From: Alphaproteobacteria bacterium
GTDB lineage: Bacteria; Pseudomonadota; Alphaproteobacteria; Rhodobacterales; Rhodobacteraceae
Direction: 5' to 3'
DNA length: 64,000 bases
Assembly (NCBI GenBank): GCA_030148665.1
Contig: JASBSZ010000047.1
Span: forward strand, 1 to 64,000
Every line of letters starts with the position of its first letter. Within the stretch, counting starts at the first letter, position 1. Shown here piece by piece: positions 35,681-45,451 of this stretch. Under the pieces are notes generated by a model, which did not search any database, was not told the DNA's origin, and worked only from the letters and a program-made list of their open reading frames with translations. The position numbers and the translations under genes are program-made.

Positions 35681-36916
35681 ATGGGTCTGCTGAAAACGGA
35701 ACAAGAGGTCGGAATCGCTGCCTGCGTCATCGCACGGGACGTCCAGGCCTTTGATCTGTTGATCGAGGACATGGAGGCCGAGCTGGGCCCCCGCTGGGGC
35801 GGGCTCGATTTCCAGGACGGCATCGCCTATCTTTCCAGCCCCGAGGCCCGCGACCTCGAATTCGTGACCGTTGCCGTCGATCGGACCGACGAGGAAAATC
35901 TCGAACCGGTGATCGAACTGATCCGCACGGCAGTTGCTGCAAACATCAAGGTCATTCTGGTTGCAAGCGATCTTTCGCCCATGGCGCTGCACCAGTTGCT
36001 GCGATTGGGCGCGGCCGATTTCGCCCCCTACCCCCTGCCCGAGGGCGCGCTGCACGAGGCAATCGAACGCATTCGCACCCCGTCTGCGGCACCGGCAGCG
36101 GTCTCCACGGGTGGCGGCGCGAATGAAAACCGCGAGGGCGTCATCCTGCCGATCTATGGCCTGGCCGGGGGCGTTGGCGCGACCACATTCGCGGTCAACC
36201 TGGCGTGGGAGCTCGCCCAGCTGGGCGACACAGAGGGCTTTCGCACCTGCATCCTGGACCTCGACCTGCAGATGGGGTCGGTCTCGACCTATCTCGACCT
36301 GCCCCGCCGCGAAGCCATCTTCGAGCTGCTTTCCGACATTCCCAACATGGATCGGGATGCGTTCACCTCGGCCCTGCAGTCATTCAACGACCGGCTCGAC
36401 GTGCTGACCGCACCGGCCGAGTCGCTGCCATACGAGATCCTGACCTCGGATGACGTGAATCCCCTGCTGGACATGGCCAGATCGATGTATGACTTTGTCA
36501 TCGTCGATGTCCCGAAGACCCTGATCCAGTGGTCGGAAACCCTGATCAACCGGGCCGACGTCTATTTCGCGCTGATCGAAATGGACATGCGTTCGGCGCA
36601 GAATGCCCTGCGTTTCATCCGCACCCTCAAGGCCGAGGATCTGCCGATCGAAAAGGTCAAGTACGTTCTGAACCATGCCCCCCGTTTTACCGATCTGTCC
36701 GGTCGCAGCCGGGTCAAGCGCCTGGCCGAAAACCTGGACATCGATCTGGAAATCCTGCTGCCCGACGGCGGCAAGGCCGTGACCGACAGTTGCGATCAGG
36801 GCCTGCCTCTGGCCGAAACGGCGGCAAAGAACCCGTTGCGCAAGGAAATGGCGAAACTCGCCAAGTCGATCTTTGACCTGTCCGTCGAACAGGTCGCAGC
36901 CAAAGGAGGTGTTTAG
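35681..36916 (+). CDS. cpaE: Pilus localisation ATPase CpaE (TadZ)
   Basis: A 411-residue ParA/MinD-superfamily protein. The N-terminal part (about 1-125) is a receiver-like domain; the ATPase domain starts near residue 150 with ILPIYGLAGGVGATTFAVNLAWELA. The deviant Walker A lacks the usual lysines (AGGVGATT), a feature of TadZ-like proteins. LDLDLQMGSVSTYLDL is the switch/Walker A' region and DFVIVDVPKTL the Walker B strand. It recruits the Tad machine to the cell pole in related bacteria. cpaF starts 3 bases after the stop; AAAGGAGGTG at the end of cpaE is the ribosome site for cpaF. Confidence 0.93.
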   Translation: MGLLKTEQEVGIAACVIARDVQAFDLLIEDMEAELGPRWGGLDFQDGIAYLSSPEARDLEFVTVAVDRTDEENLEPVIELIRTAVAANIKVILVASDLSPMALHQLLRLGAADFAPYPLPEGALHEAIERIRTPSAAPAAVSTGGGANENREGVILPIYGLAGGVGATTFAVNLAWELAQLGDTEGFRTCILDLDLQMGSVSTYLDLPRREAIFELLSDIPNMDRDAFTSALQSFNDRLDVLTAPAESLPYEILTSDDVNPLLDMARSMYDFVIVDVPKTLIQWSETLINRADVYFALIEMDMRSAQNALRFIRTLKAEDLPIEKVKYVLNHAPRFTDLSGRSRVKRLAENLDIDLEILLPDGGKAVTDSCDQGLPLAETAAKNPLRKEMAKLAKSIFDLSVEQVAAKGGV

Positions 36917-36919
36917 GGC

Positions 36920-38377
<1,458 letters not shown>

Positions 38378-38389
38378 AGGGGGCATGTC

Positions 38390-39352
38390 ATGAGTCCGGA
38401 ACCGATCATCTATGCAGCCATCTTCGTCGGCGTCCTTCTGGCGGTCGAGGGGATCTATCTGGTCGTTTTCGGCAGCTCGATCCGCCTCAACAGCCGGGTC
38501 AACCGGCGCCTTGACCTGCTGGAGCGCGGCAATGACCGCGAAGAGGTGCTGGAAACCCTGCGGCGCGAGCGCGAACAACACCGCAACTGCGCGCGCATCC
38601 CGCTGTTTTCGATCATCAGCGACCGCGCGGCAAAGGCCAATATCGCCTTCAGCCCGCGCGCCCTGATCCTGGTCATGGTCGGCCTCAGCATCGCGGCCTT
38701 TGTCGGGCTGACCTTTGGCACGTCGGCATCGCTTGCCATCCGCGCGGGCCTGGCCCCGGTCATGGGGGTCGGGGCCGTCTATCTGTGGCTGAACAAGAAG
38801 GCCAAGGCGCGCATGGCCCTGATCGAGGAACAGCTTCCCGATGCGGTCGAACTGATGGTGCGCAGCCTTCGCGTGGGTCACCCGTTTTCAAGCGCTGTCA
38901 ACATCGTCGCACAGGAGGTTGCCGACCCGCTGGGCAGCGAATTCGGCATCATCGCCGACGAGGCGGCCTATGGGATGGACATCACCGAATCCCTGAACAA
39001 GATGGCCGAAACCATCGACCTGCCCGACCTGCGTTTCCTGGCGGTCGCCGTCAACATCCAGCAGAAATCGGGCGGTAACCTGGCCGAGATCCTGGAAGGT
39101 CTGGCCAAGGTGATCCGCGCGCGGTTCAAGCTGTTCCGCAGGGTCAAGGCCATCACCGCCGAGGCGAAATGGTCGGGTACGTTCCTGTCGTTCTTTCCGC
39201 TGCTGGCGTTGATCGGCATCAACCTTGCCCAGCCGAACTATTACGACAAGGTGATGGAAACCTCGTTCTTCATTCCCGCCGTGATCGGGGTTGGCCTGTT
39301 CCTGGGGGTCAACATCATCTTCATGCGGATGATGGTAAACATAAAGGTCTAG
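38390..39352 (+). CDS. tadB: Tad inner-membrane platform protein TadB
   Basis: A 320-residue T2SSF-domain membrane protein. Hydrophobic segments near residues 3-22, 95-115 and 265-320 surround the cytoplasmic GspF domain, with IEEQLPDAVELMVRSLRVGHPFSSAV and DEAAYGMDITESLNKMAETIDLPDLRF as family hallmarks. TadB and TadC form the platform on which CpaF acts. GAGGGGG precedes the ATG; tadC starts 18 bases after its stop. Confidence 0.93.
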   Translation: MSPEPIIYAAIFVGVLLAVEGIYLVVFGSSIRLNSRVNRRLDLLERGNDREEVLETLRREREQHRNCARIPLFSIISDRAAKANIAFSPRALILVMVGLSIAAFVGLTFGTSASLAIRAGLAPVMGVGAVYLWLNKKAKARMALIEEQLPDAVELMVRSLRVGHPFSSAVNIVAQEVADPLGSEFGIIADEAAYGMDITESLNKMAETIDLPDLRFLAVAVNIQQKSGGNLAEILEGLAKVIRARFKLFRRVKAITAEAKWSGTFLSFFPLLALIGINLAQPNYYDKVMETSFFIPAVIGVGLFLGVNIIFMRMMVNIKV

Positions 39353-39370
39353 GGAAAAGGGGGCAGGATC

Positions 39371-40360
39371 ATGGACATGATCAACACGGCAATGGACTTT
39401 CTGACAACGCGGCTGGGGCCGCTGGGGCCGCTCTATGCGATCGGGTTGTTCGGCTTTCTCCTGGTATTGGGAACCCTGCCGTTGCTGTTGCAGAAAAAGA
39501 CCGACCCGGTGGACCGCATCAAGGCCCAGGCCGGCCCCAAGGCCAAGAAACCCACCGAACAGCCCGACCAGCCCAAGCTGCGCTTTCAGGAGAAAGGGCC
39601 AAATCTCGACAAATTTGCCGCTTTCCTGGAGCCCCAGGATCAAAAGACCTTTTCCGCCACCCGGCTGAAACTGATTCAGGCCGGCTATCGCAGCAAGAAC
39701 GCCGTGCGCACCATGCATTTTGCGCAATTCGCGCTGGCGCTGGGATTTCTTTTCCTCGGTGTGATCTATGTCCTGCTGAACATGAGCTGGATGACCCTGC
39801 AATCCACGCTGATGGCGATCATCATCCCGGGCGGGGCGGGCTATTACCTGCCCGTCTACTGGGTCGAAAGACGCCGCCAGACGCGCCAGCAGAACCTGAC
39901 CGAGGGCTTTCCCGACGCGCTGGACCTGATGCTGGTCTGTATCGAGGCGGGGCAGTCGCTCGATCAGGCGATTCAGCGGGTGGCAACCGAAATCCGCCCC
40001 GGATACCCCGATCTGGCCGAAGAGTTCGAGATCGTCGCAAGCGAGGTCAAGGCCGGCAAGGATCGCGTCAACGTGCTGCGCGACATGGCCGAGCGCGCGG
40101 GCTCGCAGGATATCTCGGCCTTTGTTACCGTGCTGATCCAGTCGGCCAGCTTTGGCACCTCGATTTCCGAGGCCCTGCGCGTCTATGCCGCCGAAATGCG
40201 CGACAAGCGCGTGATGCGCGCCGAGGAAAAGGCGAACAAGCTGCCGACAAAGCTGACTCTCGGCACGATGATGTTTACATTGCCGCCCTTGTTGGTCATT
40301 CTTATCGGGCCGTCAATCTATGACATCTACCTCACCTTGTCGGGGGCCAAGTTACCTTGA
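39371..40360 (+). CDS. tadC: Tad inner-membrane platform protein TadC
   Basis: A 329-residue T2SSF-domain membrane protein paired with TadB. An N-terminal helix (about 17-38) is followed by a charged linker and the platform domain: NLTEGFPDALDLMLVCIEAGQSLDQAIQRVA, then DMAERAGSQDISAFVTVLIQSASFGTSISEALRVYA and a C-terminal helix. Its TGA stop overlaps the TTG start of the next gene (TTGA), implying coupled translation. Confidence 0.93.
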   Translation: MDMINTAMDFLTTRLGPLGPLYAIGLFGFLLVLGTLPLLLQKKTDPVDRIKAQAGPKAKKPTEQPDQPKLRFQEKGPNLDKFAAFLEPQDQKTFSATRLKLIQAGYRSKNAVRTMHFAQFALALGFLFLGVIYVLLNMSWMTLQSTLMAIIIPGGAGYYLPVYWVERRRQTRQQNLTEGFPDALDLMLVCIEAGQSLDQAIQRVATEIRPGYPDLAEEFEIVASEVKAGKDRVNVLRDMAERAGSQDISAFVTVLIQSASFGTSISEALRVYAAEMRDKRVMRAEEKANKLPTKLTLGTMMFTLPPLLVILIGPSIYDIYLTLSGAKLP

Positions 40361-40941
40361 AGAAATGGGGCGCCGCCCTGGCCATTGCAACGACGCTGAG
40401 TGCCTGCCAGGCCACCACCGGGCGGCTGTCGGTCGAACGTGTCGGCCCACCGCCACCCGCGGGAACGCGGGTTCCGACCCAGGCCGTTGACGGGCTGATC
40501 GTCGGGCACCGCCTGATGGCCGCCGGTCAGTACGAGCTGGCGCTCGACGCCTATATCCGCGCCGCCGGCAAGCATGGCATGACCGCCGATGTCCTCAGCG
40601 CGATGGGCGCGGCCAATCTCAAGCTGGGCCGTCTGCCAGAGGCCCGTGTGCTGCTCGAGCGCGCCCTCGACAAGGATCCCCGGTCGGTTCCCGCGTGGAA
40701 CAACCTTGGGGTCGTGCTGATGGCCATGGGCCGCAATGCCGAGGCACGGCGCGATTTTCGCATCGCTTACGGGTTGGATAACGGAAATTCCGACCAAATC
40801 CGGGAAAATTTGCGCATGGCTATCGCAAAGACGCAAAATTCATCGTATGATGAACCCAAGAAGAACAAGTTCAACCTGGTCCGTCGCGGCAGCGGGCGAT
40901 ATCTGTTGCTGCGCACGCCGGAGAAGAACATCGAGCAGTAG
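40357..40941 (+). CDS. tadD: Tetratricopeptide lipoprotein TadD-like (TTG start)
   Basis: A 194-residue lipoprotein. The only start that retains a signal peptide is TTG 40357, inside the TTGA overlap with tadC: KKWGAALAIATTLSACQATT gives a lipobox with Cys at about residue 17. TPR units fill residues about 50-150 (AAGQYELALDAYIRAAGKHG, ALGAANLKLGRLPEARVLLERAL-like, here AMGAANLKLGR...). The C-terminal part is basic. TadD proteins help assemble or localise the Tad complex. Confidence 0.86.
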   Translation: MKKWGAALAIATTLSACQATTGRLSVERVGPPPPAGTRVPTQAVDGLIVGHRLMAAGQYELALDAYIRAAGKHGMTADVLSAMGAANLKLGRLPEARVLLERALDKDPRSVPAWNNLGVVLMAMGRNAEARRDFRIAYGLDNGNSDQIRENLRMAIAKTQNSSYDEPKKNKFNLVRRGSGRYLLLRTPEKNIEQ

Positions 40942-40956
40942 AGGAAGTCCGGAAAC

Positions 40957-41814
40957 ATGCGACTTTTGTCCTATGCCGCGCTGGGCCTTATGGGCGCGTT
41001 GTCCCTGTCGGCCTGCAGCAAGCTGACAACCGCAGGGGTCGACAAGAAGATCGACGCAATCAACGTCATCGACACGTCCAACATGAACGACATCATGCTG
41101 ACCGTTGCCGACCCCAACGAGGCCGTTACCTATTTCCAGCGTGCCGCACGGCAGGAACCCGATCGCATGGACTTCAAGCGCGGCCTGGCCAGATCGCTGG
41201 TCAAGGCGGGGCGCGCATCCGAGGCGGTGCCGGTCTTTGCCGAAATCGTGAAATCAGGCAAGGCCACCAATGAAGATCGGGTAGGCTATGCCGATGCACT
41301 GATCCGCACCGGCGAGTGGAAGGCCGCCGAAAGGCAGCTGAACGACACGCCCCCGACCTATGAAACCTATGATCGCTACCGCCTCGAGGCGATGGTGGCC
41401 GACATCAACAAGAGATGGAAAAAGGCGGACAGTTTCTATGAAACCGCGGCCGGCCTGACGACCAATCCGGCGCCGGTATTCAACAACTGGGGGTATTCCA
41501 AGCTGACCCGCGGCGATTATGCCGGCGCTGAACGGCTGTTCGTCAAGGCGATCACCTATGACCCGAAATTGTTCACCGCAAAGAACAACCTGGTTCTGGC
41601 CCGCGCGGCCCAGCGGAAATACACGCTCCCCGTGATCCGCATGACCCAGGAGGAAAAGGCAAAATTGCTGCACACCATGGCCATCAGCGCCATCAGACAG
41701 GGCGATACCGATACGGCCCGTACCCTGCTGGAGCGGGCGATCGATACCAACCCGCGCTATTTCGCCGCCGCCGTACGCACGCTGGAGGCACTGAACCGGC
41801 GCGCCGGGATCTGA
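40957..41814 (+). CDS. Second TPR lipoprotein of the Tad locus
   Basis: A 285-residue lipoprotein with lipobox LSAC (Cys20). Several TPR-like helices follow: DPNEAVTYFQRAARQEPDRMDFKRGLARSLVKAGR, then FNNWGYSKLTRGDYAGAERLFVKAITYDPK and AISAIRQGDTDTARTLLERAIDTNPRYFAAAV. It follows tadD by 15 bases and precedes cpaA by 6. Two TPR lipoproteins in tandem are common in rhodobacterial tad loci; the second is a TadD paralogue with longer N-terminal part. Specific role unknown. Confidence 0.84.
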   Translation: MRLLSYAALGLMGALSLSACSKLTTAGVDKKIDAINVIDTSNMNDIMLTVADPNEAVTYFQRAARQEPDRMDFKRGLARSLVKAGRASEAVPVFAEIVKSGKATNEDRVGYADALIRTGEWKAAERQLNDTPPTYETYDRYRLEAMVADINKRWKKADSFYETAAGLTTNPAPVFNNWGYSKLTRGDYAGAERLFVKAITYDPKLFTAKNNLVLARAAQRKYTLPVIRMTQEEKAKLLHTMAISAIRQGDTDTARTLLERAIDTNPRYFAAAVRTLEALNRRAGI

Positions 41815-41820
41815 TCGGCA

Positions 41821-42315
41821 ATGGAGATGACAACACAACAGGTGCTGTGGCTGTTGCTTCCTGCCCTGCCGGTCGCGCTGTGGGTCGCCTGGAGCGACCT
41901 GAAATTCATGAAGATCACCAATCGTGCGGTTCTGGTGATGGCGGGGATATTCCTGGTATTCGGCCTGATCGCGCTACCGCTGGACGTCTATGGCTGGCGC
42001 CTGGTCAATCTGGTCGTGGTGCTGATCATCGGTTTTGTCGCCAACGCCCTGCGCCTGATCGGGGGGGGGGATGCGAAATATGCAGCGGCAATCGCACCCT
42101 TCTTTGCCCCTGACGAGCTGGGGCGCGTTCTGATCCTTTTTGCGGTCATGCTGCTGGCCGCCCTTGTCGCCCATCGCAGTGCGAGAGGCATGGCTTTGAT
42201 CCGTCGCCTGACGCCGGACTGGAAATCGTGGCAGGCAGGCAAGGATTTCCCGATGGGCCTGGCACTGTCGGCGACATTGATCGCCTATCTGGCCTTGCCC
42301 CTGATCGGGCGTTGA
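41821..42315 (+). CDS. cpaA: Prepilin peptidase CpaA (TadV) with poly-G tract in the active site
   Basis: A 164-residue type IV prepilin peptidase, short form without the N-methylation domain, as in Tad systems. Four or five membrane helices carry the two catalytic aspartates: Asp26 in VAWSDLKFMKITN and Asp84 in LIGGGDAKYAAA. It would cut the Flp pilins after Gly. Residues Gly81-Gly82-Gly83 and the first base of the Asp84 codon are encoded by ten consecutive G (42061-42070). As given, the frame is intact. A change of one G would shift the frame right at the catalytic residue. Last gene of the locus; repeat copy 3 follows 7 bases after the stop. Confidence 0.93.
   Translation: MEMTTQQVLWLLLPALPVALWVAWSDLKFMKITNRAVLVMAGIFLVFGLIALPLDVYGWRLVNLVVVLIIGFVANALRLIGGGDAKYAAAIAPFFAPDELGRVLILFAVMLLAALVAHRSARGMALIRRLTPDWKSWQAGKDFPMGLALSATLIAYLALPLIGR
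42061..42070 (+). repeat. Homopolymeric G10 tract inside cpaA
   Basis: Ten G in a row code for Gly-Gly-Gly and the first base of the catalytic Asp84. Three glycines could be coded by mixed GGN codons, so a pure G run is not required by the protein. Such tracts are prone to slipped-strand mispairing. Confidence 0.9.
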
Positions 42316-42322
42316 GGGCGTT

Positions 42323-42383
42323 GGGGGGGCGCTGCCCCCGGCCCTGACGGGCCTCCCCCGGACGTATTTGCGCAAAGAAGAAG
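42323..42383 (+). repeat. 3'-end dispersed repeat, copy 3 (diverged)
   Basis: GGGGGGGCGCTGCCCCCGGCC, an extra small stem, then CCCCCGGACGTATTTGCGC and AAAGAAGAAG. It starts 7 bases after the cpaA stop and ends 8 bases before the stop of the convergent membrane-protein gene. The GTATTTG and CAAAGAAGAAG boxes are conserved with copies 1 and 2. Confidence 0.75.
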
Positions 42384-42391
42384 GGAGGGGC

Positions 42392-44017
42392 TCAGTCCGG
42401 GAGGCGTCTGAGCAGGATGAACAGGTCGTTGCGGGTGACTTCGCGCAGGTTCAACCGGTCGGCCTGATCGCTGATGCGCTGCAAGGCCAGGCTGCGTGCG
42501 CGTGGCGTAAGCGGGCATAATGGCACCAGGATGAAGTCGGCGCTGCTCATGCCCGCGTCGCCACCGTAATACCAGGGGGCGCCTCCGGGCAGCGGTCTGG
42601 TAGCACCGAACAGCCAGAGATTCGAGAACGTGTCGGTTGCGAAAACCGTCTTGCCCGCGGTTGCGGGAATCCTGTCGAGATCGCGCGCCATCTGCTGCAG
42701 CACGGCCAGCAGACCCATCTCCAGCTTGCACCGTGGCAGGGGTTGGCCGAACAGCTGGTCGCGGGGCCGCTTGCGGGTCTTTTCGACCTGGGCAAGGATG
42801 GCCGGGTCGGACATGGTCAGTTCGGTACGGCCGGCAGGGTCGAACATGCGCGCGCGTTTCATCGCCAGGTCGTTGTTGCGATCGCCCTTGAGTACCTGGA
42901 CAAAGCCGTCGCTGGAAAGCCTGGCGTGGCGCAGGTCGGAAAATGTCAAGTTGTAGAGGGTGGGAAATATCAGTGCCGTGGCAACCAGCGCAAGGACCCC
43001 CATGCTCCGCCCGACATCCCAGCCCAGGCCGTTGTTCACATGCCGGTCGGGTCGCAGCACCAGCAGAAGCAGGGCCAGCAGGAACAGCCATTTCGGATCG
43101 TTGCCCCAGTTCTGCCAGGTGACATAGACAAAGGCCGGCGCATAGAGCAGCAGCACCACCCCCTCGACCATGCGTCCGGCCTGACGCAGCAATATGATCG
43201 CCAGCAGCAGCACCAGATTGGCCGCAAGGAAGGATGGGCCGATGAGCAGAACCGAAAGGGATTCGCCCGGTTGCGGCCTGATGCCCGAGGACGCGACAAG
43301 ACGCAGATCGTTCACATAGGCCATCCAGAACCCCGGCCCCGCGGCCAGCGTCACGATCCCGGCGACTGCGGCGCCGGTGATCAGACCAACGGCAAGCGCC
43401 CTCCATTGGCGGCGCAGGACAAGGGCCAGCAGAACGCCGGGCAGAAAGGCCACGAGAAAGGTGATCTTGCTCAGCGCAAGGAAGGACAGGCAAAGCCCGA
43501 GGAACAGCCCGTCCAGCGTCTGCGAATACCGTTCCGGGGGCAATACCGTCAGCATGACGATGATGGCCGCCGCCGCCCATGCCCAGCGGTTGTAATACAT
43601 CGAGATCGAGGCCGCCGGCGTGCCGCCGCCATAGACGAGCGCGGTAATCAGGATCACGACAAAGGCCCCGAACAGCAATGCCGGCAGGGTGGGCATGCGG
43701 GACCAGGCGGCCCACCATATCGCCGGCAGCATGAGGGCAGCGACCAGCAATGCCCCCCCCATGATCGCGTGCCCCACACCCAACCCCAGGGAGACAAGCC
43801 ACGACACCGGCACAAAGGCCAGCAGCCCGATCGGAGTGGTGAAATCCAGGTGAGGCCATTGGCCGGCGCTCATGCGCAGGATGATCTGGATCAGATGCAG
43901 CGCATCACCCTCATGCGCATCGATCAACAGAACGCCCTTGCCCAGCATCAGCCCGGCCTGGATCGCCAGCACCAATACCAGAAACAGCGCAACCAGCCCC
44001 GCCGATGGCCTGCCCAT
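42392..44017 (-). CDS. Polytopic membrane protein of unknown function (GT-C-like)
   Basis: A 541-residue integral membrane protein with about ten to twelve hydrophobic helices in the first 370 residues and a soluble C-terminal domain of about 170 residues. An acidic loop after the first helix (LIDAHEGDALHLIQI, about residues 31-45) resembles the acidic first-loop site of GT-C glycosyltransferases and of DUF2029-type proteins, but no secure family was recognised. It ends next to repeat copy 3 and is divergent from the AAA ATPase gene. The start ATG at 44017 follows AGGGGGGC. It may transfer a lipid-linked sugar; that is only a guess from topology. Confidence 0.72.
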   Translation of the reverse strand: MGRPSAGLVALFLVLVLAIQAGLMLGKGVLLIDAHEGDALHLIQIILRMSAGQWPHLDFTTPIGLLAFVPVSWLVSLGLGVGHAIMGGALLVAALMLPAIWWAAWSRMPTLPALLFGAFVVILITALVYGGGTPAASISMYYNRWAWAAAAIIVMLTVLPPERYSQTLDGLFLGLCLSFLALSKITFLVAFLPGVLLALVLRRQWRALAVGLITGAAVAGIVTLAAGPGFWMAYVNDLRLVASSGIRPQPGESLSVLLIGPSFLAANLVLLLAIILLRQAGRMVEGVVLLLYAPAFVYVTWQNWGNDPKWLFLLALLLLVLRPDRHVNNGLGWDVGRSMGVLALVATALIFPTLYNLTFSDLRHARLSSDGFVQVLKGDRNNDLAMKRARMFDPAGRTELTMSDPAILAQVEKTRKRPRDQLFGQPLPRCKLEMGLLAVLQQMARDLDRIPATAGKTVFATDTFSNLWLFGATRPLPGGAPWYYGGDAGMSSADFILVPLCPLTPRARSLALQRISDQADRLNLREVTRNDLFILLRRLPD

Positions 44018-44152
44018 GTCCGCCCCCCTTCATTTTCCGGCAATCCTACAATGGCAAACCTGATGATGCAAAAGCTGAGGCGGTTTTTGTTGTTGAAAAT
44101 CAGACGCCCGGCTAAACTCCGCCGAAACGGCCCAATTTCGCATGAGGCAGAA

Positions 44153-45451
44153 ATGAACATACAGGCTCGAAACGTGCAGGCCCCAACTCAGCCGGCATCC
44201 CTGCGCGACACAGGTCTGACGATGGTGATGTTGCGCGACATCTTTCTGAAAACGGTGTTCCGGCGGCATCTGACAACCGCCAGCGACATCAGCAAGGCAA
44301 TCTGCCTGCCCCTGGGACTGACCAACGACCTGATCGAGATCGTGCGCGAGCAGAACCTGCTCGAGGCCATGGGCAACCGCGACGCGGGCGGCCATGTGGA
44401 AATGTCCTATGCGCTGTCGGAATCGGGCAAGGCGCGGGCCATAGATGCGCTGGCGCAATCGGAATATTTCGGCCCCATGCCCGTGCCGCTGGACGATTAC
44501 AAGGCCCAGACCGAAAGGCAGGCCGTGCGCGACATATCGATCTCGAAACAGCGGCTTCAGGACGCGATGGCCCATCTGGTGCTGCCGGACGGGTTGCTCG
44601 ACCAGCTGGGGCCGGCCATCAATTCGGGCAAGTCGATCCTGATGTACGGCCCGCCGGGCAATGGCAAGTCGTCTATTTCCAATGGCATTCGTGACGCTCT
44701 GGGCGACAGGATCTTTGTGCCCAGGGCAATCGAATACATGGGTCAGGTGATTACCGTCTACGACCCGATCGTGCATGACATCGCCGAGGAATCCCAGGAA
44801 AACCCCCTTTCGCTGCGCCGTGCAGGCGGGCGTTTCGACAGCCGCTATGTGCGCTGTCAGCGTCCGACCGTGATCACCGGGGGCGAGCTGACGCTTGACA
44901 TGCTGGACCTCAAGTACAACCCCGTTTCGCGCACCTATCAGGCATCGTTGCAGCTGAAATCGACCGGCGGCGTCTTTATCGTCGATGATCTGGGCCGACA
45001 GGCCGAGTCGCCTCAGGCGCTGATCAACCGATGGATCGTGCCGATGGAATCGGGATACGATATTCTCGCGCTTCAGTCGGGCGAAAAATTCGTGGTTCCC
45101 TTTGACACGCTGGTGATCTTTTCGACCAACTTTCATCCCAGGGAAATGTTCGACGATGCGGCTCTGCGGCGGATCGCCTACAAGGTGCGTATCGACGGCC
45201 CCAACCAGGAACAGTTCCTCCAGATTCTCGCCCGGGTCTGTCAGGCCCGACAGCTGCCGCTGGATGAACAGGCCATCGTTCACCTGCTGCGCGACCGCTA
45301 CGTCGAGGTGAACCACGTCTATGCCAATTTTCATGCGCCCTTTCTGGTGGATCAGATCCTGTCAATCTGCGCCTACGAGGGGATCGCCCCGCAGATGTCG
45401 CCCGAGCTGATCGACCGCGCCTGGGACAATCTTTTCGTGCGTGATGACTGA
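44153..45451 (+). CDS. AAA ATPase with N-terminal winged-helix-like domain, function unknown
   Basis: A 432-residue cytoplasmic ATPase. Residues about 25-115 look like a winged-helix fold (LRDIFLKTVFRRHLTTASDISKAICLP, then a basic/acidic wing and YALSESGKARAI). The AAA core has Walker A GPPGNGKS (166-173), Walker B VFIVDDLGRQ (274-283), sensor 1 STNFHP (324-329) and the arginine segment DDAALRRIAYKVRI (334-347). Start 44153 is chosen for GAGGCAG upstream; the frame is open for a further 1.4 kb upstream without a ribosome site, as an antisense shadow of the membrane gene. It sits two genes after the Tad locus. Its stop overlaps the next gene by 8 bases. Confidence 0.85.
   Translation: MNIQARNVQAPTQPASLRDTGLTMVMLRDIFLKTVFRRHLTTASDISKAICLPLGLTNDLIEIVREQNLLEAMGNRDAGGHVEMSYALSESGKARAIDALAQSEYFGPMPVPLDDYKAQTERQAVRDISISKQRLQDAMAHLVLPDGLLDQLGPAINSGKSILMYGPPGNGKSSISNGIRDALGDRIFVPRAIEYMGQVITVYDPIVHDIAEESQENPLSLRRAGGRFDSRYVRCQRPTVITGGELTLDMLDLKYNPVSRTYQASLQLKSTGGVFIVDDLGRQAESPQALINRWIVPMESGYDILALQSGEKFVVPFDTLVIFSTNFHPREMFDDAALRRIAYKVRIDGPNQEQFLQILARVCQARQLPLDEQAIVHLLRDRYVEVNHVYANFHAPFLVDQILSICAYEGIAPQMSPELIDRAWDNLFVRDD

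Noticed and set aside
42061-42070. G10 tract as a sequencing error
   Set aside because: The frame is intact through the whole conserved protein with exactly ten G, so the assembled length is plausible; variability cannot be judged from one sequence.
42743-44152. Upstream extension of the AAA ATPase frame by about 470 codons
   Set aside because: This part is antisense to the membrane-protein gene, reads as Gln/Arg/Gly-rich filler, and the ATG at 44153 has a proper ribosome site.
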